Assembly (NCBI RefSeq): GCF_009391885.1 | Contig: NZ_VZII01000011.1 | Coordinates: forward strand, 1-64,000 | DNA: 64,000 nt | DNA from: Pseudomonas sp. MN1F | GTDB taxonomy: Bacteria; Pseudomonadota; Gammaproteobacteria; Pseudomonadales; Pseudomonadaceae | Direction of reading: 5' to 3' | Translations under genes and position numbers: made by a program | Part shown: one piece after another, positions 1 through 7,798 of the stretch | Layout of the letters: every line of letters begins with the position of its first letter | How positions within the stretch are numbered: the first letter of the stretch is position 1 | The notes under the pieces: model-generated | Database searches by the model: none | Told to the model about the DNA's origin: nothing | What the model saw: only the letters and a program-made list of their open reading frames with translations

Positions 1-75
1 AGCGGTAGTTCAGTCGGTTAGAATACCGGCCTGTCACGCCGGGGGTCGCGGGTTCGAGTCCCGTCCGCTGCGCCA
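1..75 (+). tRNA. tRNA-Asp (GTC), first two bases missing
   Basis: The window opens two bases inside a tRNA-Asp gene. The D-arm, the anticodon loop with GTC at 33-35, the variable loop, the T-arm GGTTCGAGTC and an encoded 3' CCA are all present, and the sequence closely follows the bacterial tRNA-Asp consensus. The acceptor stem lacks its first two 5' bases only because of the window edge. A strong hairpin terminator follows at 116-140. Confidence 0.97.
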
Positions 76-115
76 TCTTCGCCTCAAGGCCCCTTGAACG
101 CCTTGAAGCAACGAG

Positions 116-140
116 AAAGCGACCTTCGGGTCGCTTTTTT
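116..140 (+). terminator. Intrinsic terminator of the tRNA-Asp unit
   Basis: A 9-bp perfect stem, AAAGCGACC / GGTCGCTTT, closes a TTCG tetraloop and runs into six T residues. It lies about 40 bases after the tRNA 3' end. Confidence 0.9.
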
Positions 141-264
141 CGTTTCTGGGCCATGGCGGCGACCAGATTTACACGATCCTGACAGACTCTTCACCGATCA
201 ACGGTTTCAGTGCTTGCCTGCAGTGATGCACAATAGGCCTCTTTTGACTTACCCGGAATTCGCA

Positions 265-1083
265 ATGACCAGATCATCCGTCTTTGGTGCGCTCGGGCTG
301 GCCCTGGTGCTGGCGGGCGTGACCGGTTGCTCTTCGAAGAAAGCCGCCATCTACGAGCACGAGAACTTCGACGACTCGGGGACTTACTCGCGCAGCTTCC
401 CGGTGACCGATGCCGGTTCCTGCGAAGCGGCGCGCCGTGCGTTGCTCAGCCAGGGCTACATCATCACCAGCAGTGGCGCCAACCAGGTGATGGGCAACAA
501 GAGCTTCCAGCAGAACAGCGAAAACCACCTGCAGATCAGCTTCAATGTGACCTGTGCGCCGGACGTCAACGACGACAAGCGTTCGACCATGTTCGCCAAC
601 GCCCTGCAGGACCGTTACAGCCTGAAGAAGTCCAACAGCTCGGCCAGCCTGGGGGTTGGCGTGCTCGGCTCGGTATCCATGCCGATCGGCTCCAGCGACG
701 ACTCGATGGTCAAGGTCGCCAGCGAGACGGTGACGGCGGCGCAGTTCTACGATCGCTACTTCGCCCTGGTGGAGAGTTTCCTGCCCAAGCCGAAGAAGGT
801 CGCCAAGGCCAAGGTCGAAGCGCCTGTGGCCAAGCCCGAAAAGCCAGCGCCTGACCTGGGCTTGCCGGAGCAGGCCTCGGTAGCAGCGCCGGCCGTCGCA
901 GCGCCAGCGGCTGCACCCTTGGTTGATGCCACTCCCGCACCTGCGGCGGCTGCGCCCGCCAGCGAGGCTGTGGCCAAACCGGTGGTCGATGACAGCCAGG
1001 GCTCGCAACCGGTAGCACCGCCAGCGGAAGCCGCACCGATTCAGGTGCAGCAGGACGCGCAGCCTGCACCGGCGTCGCTTTAA
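265..1083 (+). CDS. DUF2242 family lipoprotein
   Basis: A 272-residue protein of unknown function. The ATG at 265 is preferred over upstream in-frame starts because it begins a textbook lipoprotein signal peptide (MTRSSVFGALGL...) ending in the lipobox VTGC, so the mature protein should start at Cys22 and sit in the outer or inner membrane. The conserved domain follows to about residue 175 (FDDSGTYSRSFPV, then Cys-containing and DRYFALVE segments), and I recognise it as DUF2242. The last 100 residues are a low-complexity Ala/Pro/Lys tail (repeated PAPA, PAAAA), probably a flexible periplasmic tether. It is monocistronic behind the tRNA terminator. Family assignment is by recall; role unknown. 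Confidence 0.8.
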   Translation: MTRSSVFGALGLALVLAGVTGCSSKKAAIYEHENFDDSGTYSRSFPVTDAGSCEAARRALLSQGYIITSSGANQVMGNKSFQQNSENHLQISFNVTCAPDVNDDKRSTMFANALQDRYSLKKSNSSASLGVGVLGSVSMPIGSSDDSMVKVASETVTAAQFYDRYFALVESFLPKPKKVAKAKVEAPVAKPEKPAPDLGLPEQASVAAPAVAAPAAAPLVDATPAPAAAAPASEAVAKPVVDDSQGSQPVAPPAEAAPIQVQQDAQPAPASL

Positions 1084-1224
1084 TTCGCTGTTACAGACGA
1101 GCGGCGATAAGTTCCTGAACACCTGCTACGTTTACTTCTCATGAGCTTGTCATCATTCCTTCACCCGGCCCGTTTAGGTTGAAGGCATGACCAAAGAAGA
1201 CAGATGAGAAGAGGACGTAGGGCG

Positions 1225-1311
1225 ATGGATGACTATCAGGAAGAGCTGCTCGAGTTTCAGGCTTACGAACTGGATCCGCCAGAACCGGCAGACGACGCCA
1301 CAGAGCTTTAA
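1225..1311 (+). CDS. Small acidic hypothetical protein (28 aa)
   Basis: A short ORF starting MDDYQEELLEFQAYELD and rich in Glu and Asp, with no Cys, Lys or Arg. A purine-rich ribosome-binding stretch (AGAGGACG) lies about 10 bases upstream. Its TAA stop shares the tetranucleotide TTAA with the stop of the convergent AraC gene. The acidic composition and good start context suggest a real micro-protein, but length alone cannot prove coding; conservation in other pseudomonads would be decisive. Confidence 0.45.
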   Translation: MDDYQEELLEFQAYELDPPEPADDATEL

Positions 1312-2348
1312 CCTGCCCGCCGCTGGCTGCGGCGAAACTCCCCCGGCGTAACGCCCGTCCAGCGCTTGAATGCGCGCTGGAAGGCCTCTGCCGATGCAAA
1401 CCCCAACAGATAGGCGATCTCGCCAAAAGCCAGCTCCGTATCGCGGATATAGGCTTCGGCGAGGTCGCGTCGTGTGTCGTTGAGCAAGTCGCGAAAGCGT
1501 GTGCCTTCTTCGGCCAGTTTGCGCCGCAGCGTCCAGGTGGGCAGTTGCAGGTGCAATGCCACTTCTTCCAGGTCAGGCTCACGGCCGCCATTGAGCAGCG
1601 GGCCGAGCAGGTGGGTGATGCGCTCGCCCAGGCTGCGCACCCGGGTGCGTTGGAGCATTTGTGCTTCACACAACTGCAGAAGGTGGCTGAAGGTGCTCGG
1701 GCAGTGCTGTGGGTTGGTGTGCTCGAGCGTGCTGCGGCTCAGCCGCACGCGGTTGGCGCTGGCGCCGAACTGCACCGCTGCGCTGCAAAGGGGCTGGTAC
1801 CTGGCGGCGTAGCCGGGTGCATCGAATTCGACTTCCAGGCGCTCGGCCTGCACAGGGGTGCCAGCCAGGGCGGCCAGCTGCGCCAGCCAACCGGCCAGCA
1901 GCGAATCGACCACAAAGCGGTTGTAGTCGTTGTAGGGGCTGATCGAGTAGAACGTCAGCCACGCGCCCTGGGCGTCTTCGTGAAAGCTGGAATGGCCGCG
2001 GTAATTGGCGGCGTACAGTGGCTCGAAGCGCAACAGCGTACGTGCCGCCTCGCCCAGGGTAGGGGCCTGGGCTGCCGTGACGCCGGCCAGCCCGGCCTGG
2101 GCCAGGCGGCTGAGGCGGCCCATGCGCAGGCCCAGCGCTGGCTCGCCACACAGTGCGATGGCCGCATGCCCAAGGTGCATGTAGCGCGGGATCGACAGGC
2201 GTGCGCCAGCTTCGGCCAGGCGTGCGGCATCGAGCCCGTATTGCTGCAACAGCGAAGCCGGATCATGACCTTGTTCGCGCAGGGCCTCTGCCAGGGGCTG
2301 GACGAAACCGACCGAAAGGTCGCCCAGGCGCACGCGGGGGCGGCTCAT
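1308..2348 (-). CDS. AraC-family transcriptional regulator
   Basis: A 346-residue regulator. The N-terminal half (about residues 20-200) resembles the arabinose-binding-like domain of the OruR/ArgR-type AraC subgroup, with FVQPLAEALREQGHDPASLL near the start. The C-terminal 100 residues hold the two helix-turn-helix units: the first around LHLQLPTWTLRRKLAEEG, the second around FGEIAYLLGFASAEAFQRAF, followed by the family signature RWTGVTPGEFR. It lies 4 bases downstream of the nitrilase-like gene on the same strand, so the two are probably co-transcribed. Ligand and targets cannot be read from sequence. Confidence 0.92.
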   Translation of the reverse strand: MSRPRVRLGDLSVGFVQPLAEALREQGHDPASLLQQYGLDAARLAEAGARLSIPRYMHLGHAAIALCGEPALGLRMGRLSRLAQAGLAGVTAAQAPTLGEAARTLLRFEPLYAANYRGHSSFHEDAQGAWLTFYSISPYNDYNRFVVDSLLAGWLAQLAALAGTPVQAERLEVEFDAPGYAARYQPLCSAAVQFGASANRVRLSRSTLEHTNPQHCPSTFSHLLQLCEAQMLQRTRVRSLGERITHLLGPLLNGGREPDLEEVALHLQLPTWTLRRKLAEEGTRFRDLLNDTRRDLAEAYIRDTELAFGEIAYLLGFASAEAFQRAFKRWTGVTPGEFRRSQRRAG

Positions 2349-2352
2349 GTGC

Positions 2353-3471
2353 CTACAGCCACAGGTTCAGCAGGCGCGCGCCATGGCTCGGTGGGCCTGA
2401 CAGCAACTCACCTGCCTGATGGGCAAAGCCCTGGCCATCGCTGCCTTGTTCCCAGAATTGCCCGCGCATGAACACGCTCATGCTGCTGACGCTGCCACTT
2501 GCGGCCTGGGTGAGGCGTTGCCAGGCGTCCTGTTCGCTGACCTCGCCGCGTTGCAGGGGCAGTTCGGCAGCGGCGTCCTGGTGGCGATTGCCGCGCCAGG
2601 GGGTATCCCAACTGTCTTTGCCGCTGAGAAATACCGGGTTGGCAATCAATTGCACCTGTTGCTGCTGCAACTGACGCTGGTTCTCGGGGTACCAGCTGTC
2701 GCTGCCGATCAGCACGCCAAGGCGCCCGGCGGGGGTCTGCAACACTTGCAGCGGGAAATGCCGGCCGTGGTGGATGTAGCGCCGTGTTTCGCTGTCGGGG
2801 TATTGCTGGTGTTGCGGTTGGCCAAGCGGTGAGCCGTCTGCGGCGAATACCAGGCTGCTGTTGAACAGTGGCCCGTGCCCAATGCGCAGTACACCTTGTT
2901 CAACATAAGGGGCGGGCAGCACGATCGAGCCTGCCACCAGGGTCACGCCGAACTCCTTGGCCAGGCCGCCGAACAGTTGCTGGTAATCGCTGGCCATCTG
3001 CCGGGCTTTCATGCGCAGGTGGGCATCGGCGCGCCGATCATCGCCATTGGCGCTCAACACAGCCAGGCCATAGCGCAGTGGGTTGCTCAGCTCCAGCCAC
3101 TGCTCGGCGTCGCGGTTGCGGGTCGCCTGGTACAGTTCGTTCTTCTCGCCACGTGCCCATAGCCAGGTGCCGATGTGTTCCGGCAGGACCACGACCGTGC
3201 GCGGGCCGATCAGGCCTTGGGCACGTGCCTGTTCCAGGTAGGCTGAAAGCTTGCGGTGCAGGCGTTGCAGGTTCTGGTAGTCACTGGGGAATAGCAGCGG
3301 CTCGATACCAAGCAGGTTGCCATGTTCGCCAGGCACGCCATGATTGAGCGCCAGCTCGATGCGCAGGTCGGACAGGTAATGGCCTTCCGGGCGCTGCTGG
3401 GTCCAGAAACCGTAGCCACAGAGTGCGGCGGCCATCACCAGCGCCAGGGTGCTTGCCAGGAGTTTTCGCAT
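2353..3471 (-). CDS. Membrane-anchored nitrilase-fold protein lacking the catalytic Cys
   Basis: A 372-residue protein of the carbon-nitrogen hydrolase (nitrilase) superfamily, starting at the ATG at 3471 (a TTG lies one codon earlier). An N-terminal hydrophobic segment (LLASTLALVMAAALCGYGF) suggests membrane anchoring or export. The catalytic Glu motif is recognisable (VVVLPEHIG, Glu98). The usual Lys position reads LGQPQHQQY, and the normal nucleophile elbow (ICYE-like) reads LGVLIGSDSWYPE, with Gly256 where Cys is expected. The only Cys in the whole protein is in the N-terminal membrane segment. It is therefore likely a pseudo-enzyme or uses different chemistry. Promoter-proximal to the AraC gene. 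Confidence 0.8.
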   Translation of the reverse strand: MRKLLASTLALVMAAALCGYGFWTQQRPEGHYLSDLRIELALNHGVPGEHGNLLGIEPLLFPSDYQNLQRLHRKLSAYLEQARAQGLIGPRTVVVLPEHIGTWLWARGEKNELYQATRNRDAEQWLELSNPLRYGLAVLSANGDDRRADAHLRMKARQMASDYQQLFGGLAKEFGVTLVAGSIVLPAPYVEQGVLRIGHGPLFNSSLVFAADGSPLGQPQHQQYPDSETRRYIHHGRHFPLQVLQTPAGRLGVLIGSDSWYPENQRQLQQQQVQLIANPVFLSGKDSWDTPWRGNRHQDAAAELPLQRGEVSEQDAWQRLTQAASGSVSSMSVFMRGQFWEQGSDGQGFAHQAGELLSGPPSHGARLLNLWL

Positions 3472-3564
3472 CAAACTTCAGCTTTCACCTAAAAATGAGC
3501 CCGCCATGCAGAAATCAAGGAGGTAGTGCGCCCTGATTCATCAGCTTTGGCGTCGTTGTTGCGG

Positions 3565-3573
3565 ATCATAGCA
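3565..3573 (-). promoter_or_regulatory. Possible extended -10 promoter for the nitrilase-like gene
   Basis: On the minus strand this reads TGCTATGAT, an extended -10 (TGnTATnnT), about 95 bases upstream of the ATG at 3471. No convincing -35 is visible at 17 bp. It sits in the 151-base gap between the usher stop and this gene. Confidence 0.35.
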
Positions 3574-3622
3574 AAGCTGTTGGACACTTAGGCGCATTCT
3601 CTGCTGCTCAAGCGGGCAGGTG

Positions 3623-6178
3623 TCACGGTCGGCACATCAGGCGCTGGCGCTCGTAGTTGACCGCCTTGTCCCGTTCCGGCAAGTCGTAGGTGGCTGCGCA
3701 CTGGTGCTCGCCCCACTTGATGCTCAGGCTGCCCTGGTCCTGCTCCAGCAGCACCAAGGCTTTACCGCTCGGGTCGGAAATCGCCAGCTGGCGGCCTTCG
3801 GCGTTCTCCACCGATGCTCCGAACGGTATCAACTGGCCGCGCTCGTCGAACAGCTCGAACTGTACCCGACGCCCGCTCTTGGCGGTGTAGCGGGCAAGCA
3901 CCACGGCGCCTCGGCGAGGCACCAGCTGCTGGGTGGCGTTGTCGATCTCGATGTCGCCGCCCAGGTCGCGCGTGTCCAGGCTGATCCAGTTGACCCGATA
4001 GGGTTGGGCACTGGGGATCACCGCATAGCCGTTGCGCCCGGTTTCCACGCCGCTGTAGTTGCTGATCTTCGCCCCTTTTACACCTGGTACTTCGGCCAGG
4101 GCGAAGGTTTCGCCGAGCGTCTGGCCAAGGTTGATACCGCCCGGGTGGGCCACCACTGCGCCTGCCACGTTGAGGTTCTGCGAATCGTAGCCGCGCCCCT
4201 GGCTATACCCCAGGCTGATGTCGGCGACCGAGGTGCGGGTGTTCAGGTTGGCCGAGGCCGAGCTGCCGCTGGTTCGGCTGTGACCGCCCTGGATCGAGTA
4301 GAAGGTATCGCTGGTCTGCGACAGGTAGCCGTTGATGCCGGCCTGGGTAGTGTCGTTGCCCTTTTGCGTACTGCTGGTGACGAACGCCCGTGGTGCGCGG
4401 GCGCGGCTGCCGAGCGGGAACGATAGCGACAAGTTGAACTGGGTATCCTGCCCCGAAGGGCCTGAGGTTGCCAGTTCCTTGGTGCGGCTGACGTCAAGGT
4501 TGTAGGAGATATCGCCCCAGTTGTTGCTGTAGCCGGCCGACAGGCTCTGCGAACCGCCGCGGTTCCAGTAGCGCTGGTCGCTGGCTGTCAGATACAGGCT
4601 ACCGAGTGCGCGGTCGCGGCCCAGGCTCTGGTTGATGGTCAGGTCGGTGCGGGTCTTGGAGTTGCCGCTGCGTTTGATCGCGTCGCTACTCATGTCCTCG
4701 ATATGCTGAGTGAGGGTGCGGAAGCCCTCGGTGGAGTAGCGGTAGGCGGCCAGGGTGAAGTTGGTGTCGGTGCCGGTGAAGGTCTTGGCGTATAGCGCCC
4801 GCAAGCTGTTGCCCTGGGTGGTCTGGCCCTGGGCCTTGCTCGAGGAATGGGTAACGTCGAGCGAAAAGGCGCCCACCAGCGTGTTCAGGCCGCTGCCGAC
4901 AGCCAGTGCCTTGTAGTCGTCGGTGGCTTGCAGGCCAACGACGCCGGTCACGGTGTTGGTCAGGCCGTAGGCCAGCGTCGAGCTGAGCATCTGCGGGGTG
5001 GCCAGGCCTTCGCTGTTGCTGTTGTAGCGCCCCGCGGACAGGCTGTACTTGACCTGGCCGCCACGGACCATCAGCGGCAGGCTGGAGAACGCCTGCACGC
5101 TGACCCGCCGACGACCGTCGGCCTCGATGATGGTGATTTCCAGGTCGCCGTTGGAGCCGCTGGGGTAGATGTCGCTGATCTCGAACGGGCCGGGCGGTAC
5201 GTTGGCGGTGTACAGCAGGTAGCTGTTCTGGCGGATCTCGACCCTGGCGCTGGTCTGGGCCACGCCCCGCACCACCGGTGCGTAGCCGCGCTCGCTGTCG
5301 GCGCGCATGCCTTCGTCCGAAGCCAGCTTCAGGCCCCGGTAGCGCACGCTGTCGAACAGATCGCTGTCGCTGAAGATGTCGCCGGCGCTGAACTGGCCCT
5401 TGAGCGCGGTCACGTCGTGCTGCAGGTAGCTGCGGTTGCTCTTGAAGCTGTCCGGGCGCCCGGTGCCGCTGCTGAAGTTCGACTCGTTGCGCAAGCGCCA
5501 GCTGCCCAGGTTGAGGCCGTTGCGCAGGCTCAGGTTGTTGTTGATGCGGGTATCGGCATCACTGGCGCTGCGGCTGGTGTTGTATTGATAGTTGACGAAC
5601 GCCGCAGGTAACCCCGCGTCCCACAGCTGCGGGTCGACGTAGCCGCGCAGGCCACGCTTCATGGCAACTTGCGGGATGCTCGCGGACAGGCGCAGATGTC
5701 CCGAGTCATAGCTCAGGCTGGCCTGGTCGATCAGCGTGGGCAGGTCGTGGCAGGCCTGTTCGGTCTCCAGGCGCCCCTGTGCCTTGAGCTTGTCCATGTC
5801 GATGCCCAACTGCTCGAGCAGTTCCAGGGTCAGGCATGGCTCCACGCGCCCGGTGTGGGGATTGCGGTTGAAATCGATGTCGCGCCGGCCCACCAGTACC
5901 TCGTTGCTGTACAGGTCTACCCGATAGTTGCCCGGCAGCACACTGCTGGTCGACAGCAGTAACTGCAGGTCGACCGCCGATTGCGCACCTTGCAGGAAGG
6001 TGGTGTTGAAACCCAGCAGATGGGGATCGTCCTGCGCCGTCGCGAGGCTGGGCAGCACGCTGCACAGCACCAGTGACAGGGCGTTGAGCTTCCAGGCCGG
6101 ACGAGGCGTGCCGCCATTGAGCGCGCGCGCGCCTGCATCGGCACCGTCTACGGAGCGGGGAGCGATGGACAGAGACAT
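3623..6178 (-). CDS. Fimbrial outer-membrane usher (CupD3/FimD-like)
   Basis: An 851-residue usher that would form the outer-membrane assembly channel for chaperone-subunit complexes. After a long positively charged leader with a hydrophobic core ending near ATAQDD, the N-terminal chaperone-binding domain carries FNTTFLQGAQSAVDLQ. The central barrel has usher hallmarks such as GNYRVDLYSNE, FVNYQYN and PPGPFEISDIYPSGSNGDL, and the C-terminal domain includes RRGAVVLARYTAKSGRR. Length is typical for Cup/sigma-class ushers. It is last in the transcription unit pilin, chaperone, usher and lies 87 bases after the chaperone. No terminator is visible in the 150 bases downstream. Confidence 0.95.
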   Translation of the reverse strand: MSLSIAPRSVDGADAGARALNGGTPRPAWKLNALSLVLCSVLPSLATAQDDPHLLGFNTTFLQGAQSAVDLQLLLSTSSVLPGNYRVDLYSNEVLVGRRDIDFNRNPHTGRVEPCLTLELLEQLGIDMDKLKAQGRLETEQACHDLPTLIDQASLSYDSGHLRLSASIPQVAMKRGLRGYVDPQLWDAGLPAAFVNYQYNTSRSASDADTRINNNLSLRNGLNLGSWRLRNESNFSSGTGRPDSFKSNRSYLQHDVTALKGQFSAGDIFSDSDLFDSVRYRGLKLASDEGMRADSERGYAPVVRGVAQTSARVEIRQNSYLLYTANVPPGPFEISDIYPSGSNGDLEITIIEADGRRRVSVQAFSSLPLMVRGGQVKYSLSAGRYNSNSEGLATPQMLSSTLAYGLTNTVTGVVGLQATDDYKALAVGSGLNTLVGAFSLDVTHSSSKAQGQTTQGNSLRALYAKTFTGTDTNFTLAAYRYSTEGFRTLTQHIEDMSSDAIKRSGNSKTRTDLTINQSLGRDRALGSLYLTASDQRYWNRGGSQSLSAGYSNNWGDISYNLDVSRTKELATSGPSGQDTQFNLSLSFPLGSRARAPRAFVTSSTQKGNDTTQAGINGYLSQTSDTFYSIQGGHSRTSGSSASANLNTRTSVADISLGYSQGRGYDSQNLNVAGAVVAHPGGINLGQTLGETFALAEVPGVKGAKISNYSGVETGRNGYAVIPSAQPYRVNWISLDTRDLGGDIEIDNATQQLVPRRGAVVLARYTAKSGRRVQFELFDERGQLIPFGASVENAEGRQLAISDPSGKALVLLEQDQGSLSIKWGEHQCAATYDLPERDKAVNYERQRLMCRP

Positions 6179-6265
6179 ACGAGGAACCTATTTCATGTCC
6201 CGGCACGGGCTGGGCGCGGGGAGGCCGCACGCGAGCGGGGCGCGCGCGAGGTGGGGGCTAGGCGT

Positions 6266-7012
6266 TCACAAACTGATAGCGGGTTCGGCAGGCTTGGCGC
6301 TACCGGGTTGGGCAGGGTGCAACAGCACGGAATAGCCATGCTGGGCGCCATAGTCGTTGATGCTCTTGAAGGTGAGCGTCAGCGGCCCGTCCACCTGGGA
6401 AAGTGCCGCGCTGAACGTCTTTTGTTCGCCGGGGGCGATCATGCTCGAGTCGGCGCTGAACACGGCCTGTTTGCCGCGTTTGACTTCGATGTCGGCCATC
6501 GACACGTGATACAGGCTGGGGTTGTTCACGGTCAGCGTTGCCTTGCCGGCGTGCTGGGTCACTTGCCAGACCAATTGCTCCGGTGCCAGCAAGGCATTGC
6601 CGGGCAAGTTGGCCGGGCGGAAGAAAATCTTGATGCGTTGACGCACCGCCAACTGCAAAGTATTGGCCTGGGTACTGGCTTGCGGGATTTCCTGAACATT
6701 CAGCCAAACCACCGATTCGCGGTCGGATGGCAAGCGCTGGCCTTCATAGAGGATGCGCAGCAGTTGTTCCTGCTTGGGCATTACCCTGGCCAAGGGGGGG
6801 GTAATGGCAAACGGCGCCTGCGCGCTGTCGCCGGCATCCACCCAGGACTGCACCAGAACTTCCTGGTTGCCATTGCGCACGGTGACATTGGCTTCCTTGT
6901 GAGCACCGTCGAACACGACGCGCGTAGCGCTCAGGGAGATGCTGGCGGTTGCCTGGGCAGCGACGAGCATGCCCAGCAACCCGAAAACGGGATACAGAGA
7001 ACGACGCAACAT
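6266..7012 (-). CDS. Periplasmic fimbrial chaperone (PapD-like, CupD2-like)
   Basis: A 248-residue PapD-family chaperone that caps and folds pilin subunits by donor-strand complementation. A signal peptide ends at ATASISLSATR. The G1/F1 region shows PLARVMPKQEQLLRILYEG, and the family signature RESVVWLNVQEIP is intact. The conserved Arg of the subunit-binding cleft is expected near SLSATRVVFDG and a Lys in the RQRIKIFFRP segment. It lies between the major pilin (72-base gap containing a hairpin) and the usher, so subunit, chaperone and usher form one operon. A second, diverged chaperone is at 16900-17604. Confidence 0.94.
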   Translation of the reverse strand: MLRRSLYPVFGLLGMLVAAQATASISLSATRVVFDGAHKEANVTVRNGNQEVLVQSWVDAGDSAQAPFAITPPLARVMPKQEQLLRILYEGQRLPSDRESVVWLNVQEIPQASTQANTLQLAVRQRIKIFFRPANLPGNALLAPEQLVWQVTQHAGKATLTVNNPSLYHVSMADIEVKRGKQAVFSADSSMIAPGEQKTFSAALSQVDGPLTLTFKSINDYGAQHGYSVLLHPAQPGSAKPAEPAISL

Positions 7013-7042
7013 GGTGGGGTTACCTTGTGGGACGAAGAAGTG

Positions 7043-7062
7043 GCGAGGCTGTTCAGCCTCGC
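7043..7062 (-). other. Intercistronic hairpin between pilin and chaperone genes
   Basis: Perfect 8-bp stem GCGAGGCT / AGCCTCGC with a 4-base loop and no T-run, in the 72-base gap after the pilin stop. Such hairpins after a major pilin cistron can stabilise its mRNA or attenuate downstream transcription; that role is inferred. Confidence 0.5.
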
Positions 7063-7084
7063 GCAGGGAGCAGCGGCGAATCGA

Positions 7085-7684
7085 TTACTCGTACTGCAGG
7101 ATGAACGGCAGGGTGGCGTCACCACGACCGGCGGTGGCGGTGCCGGCGGCGCCGGTGGTCACGTAGGCTGCGGAGAAGCTCAGGGTGGCGTCGCCGCCTG
7201 CGGCGCCGGTGCCATGTACGTCGCTCTGGATCTTGGCGGTGGCGGCCGAGCTCAGGTCGATCAGGTTGCCATTGGGGTCGAGCAGGGCGATGCCGACGTT
7301 GGCAGCGGTGCCGGTGCCTTTGGTCAGCGCCAGGACCTTCTTGCCGGTGACCAGGCCCGAACCGCCGCTGTTGGCGTCGAAGACCATCGCCACCTTGGTG
7401 CCGACGTTGCAGTTGACGTTGAGGTTGAAGTCCTTGCCGGTCACGCGGCCTGCGCCCGGGTTTTCGGCGGTACCCATGTCCTTGATCGAGACGGTGCCCA
7501 TGTCCACGGCGATTACCCGGTCGGCGTTGGCGCCGTCGACCGAACAGGCGTCATTGTTGATCACGCCGGTGAAGGAGATCTTGCCGCTGCCACCTTTGAC
7601 GGGCCCGGAAGGATCGGCAGCCAGTACGCCGGCTGATGCGGTAATCAGCGAGAGGGTGAGTGCGGCCAGGGAGAATTTATTCAT
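7085..7684 (-). CDS. Major fimbrial subunit (CupD1-like pilin)
   Basis: A 199-residue pilin precursor. The ATG at 7684 is chosen because it starts a clean signal peptide (MNKFSLAALTLSLITASAGVLAAD); an in-frame ATG 17 codons earlier would prepend a polar leader. Mature sequence shows pilin hallmarks: KISFTGVINNDACSV near the N-terminus, a second Cys in LNVNCNVG (disulfide of the pilin fold), Gly/Thr/Ala-rich body and C-terminal ATLPFILQYE with a penultimate-type aromatic strand used for chaperone donor-strand exchange. First gene of the pilin-chaperone-usher unit and directly downstream of the RcsB-like box promoter at 7734-7776. Confidence 0.93.
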   Translation of the reverse strand: MNKFSLAALTLSLITASAGVLAADPSGPVKGGSGKISFTGVINNDACSVDGANADRVIAVDMGTVSIKDMGTAENPGAGRVTGKDFNLNVNCNVGTKVAMVFDANSGGSGLVTGKKVLALTKGTGTAANVGIALLDPNGNLIDLSSAATAKIQSDVHGTGAAGGDATLSFSAAYVTTGAAGTATAGRGDATLPFILQYE

Positions 7685-7733
7685 ATTGATGTCCACATGA
7701 GAGTGAGTAAGTGCTGCAACTAAATGCACGCTC

Positions 7734-7776
7734 ACAATAAGTCAGGTGGTTTCCCTGGCCCATCAGACGAATCTTA
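7734..7776 (-). promoter_or_regulatory. Fimbrial promoter with RcsB-box-like element
   Basis: Read on the minus strand, TAAGATTCGTCTGA (7776-7763) is followed by 23 bases and the -10-like TATTGT (7739-7734), about 50 bases before the pilin ATG. The box resembles enterobacterial Rcs boxes (TAAGA....TCNNA) and abuts where the -35 would be, fitting activation by the adjacent RcsB-like regulator. The same arrangement recurs at 17649-17691. Binding is inferred, not shown. Confidence 0.55.
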
Positions 7777-7798
7777 ATGCTTGGTCCAACACATTTAG

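Noticed and set aside
1..75. tRNA-Asp as integration site of a genomic island
   Set aside because: No integrase gene, no direct repeat of the tRNA 3' end and no compositional shift in the following genes.
274..1122. Long minus-strand ORF opposite the DUF2242 gene
   Set aside because: Arg/Gly-rich shadow translation of a GC-rich gene; no family feature and no ribosome-binding site.
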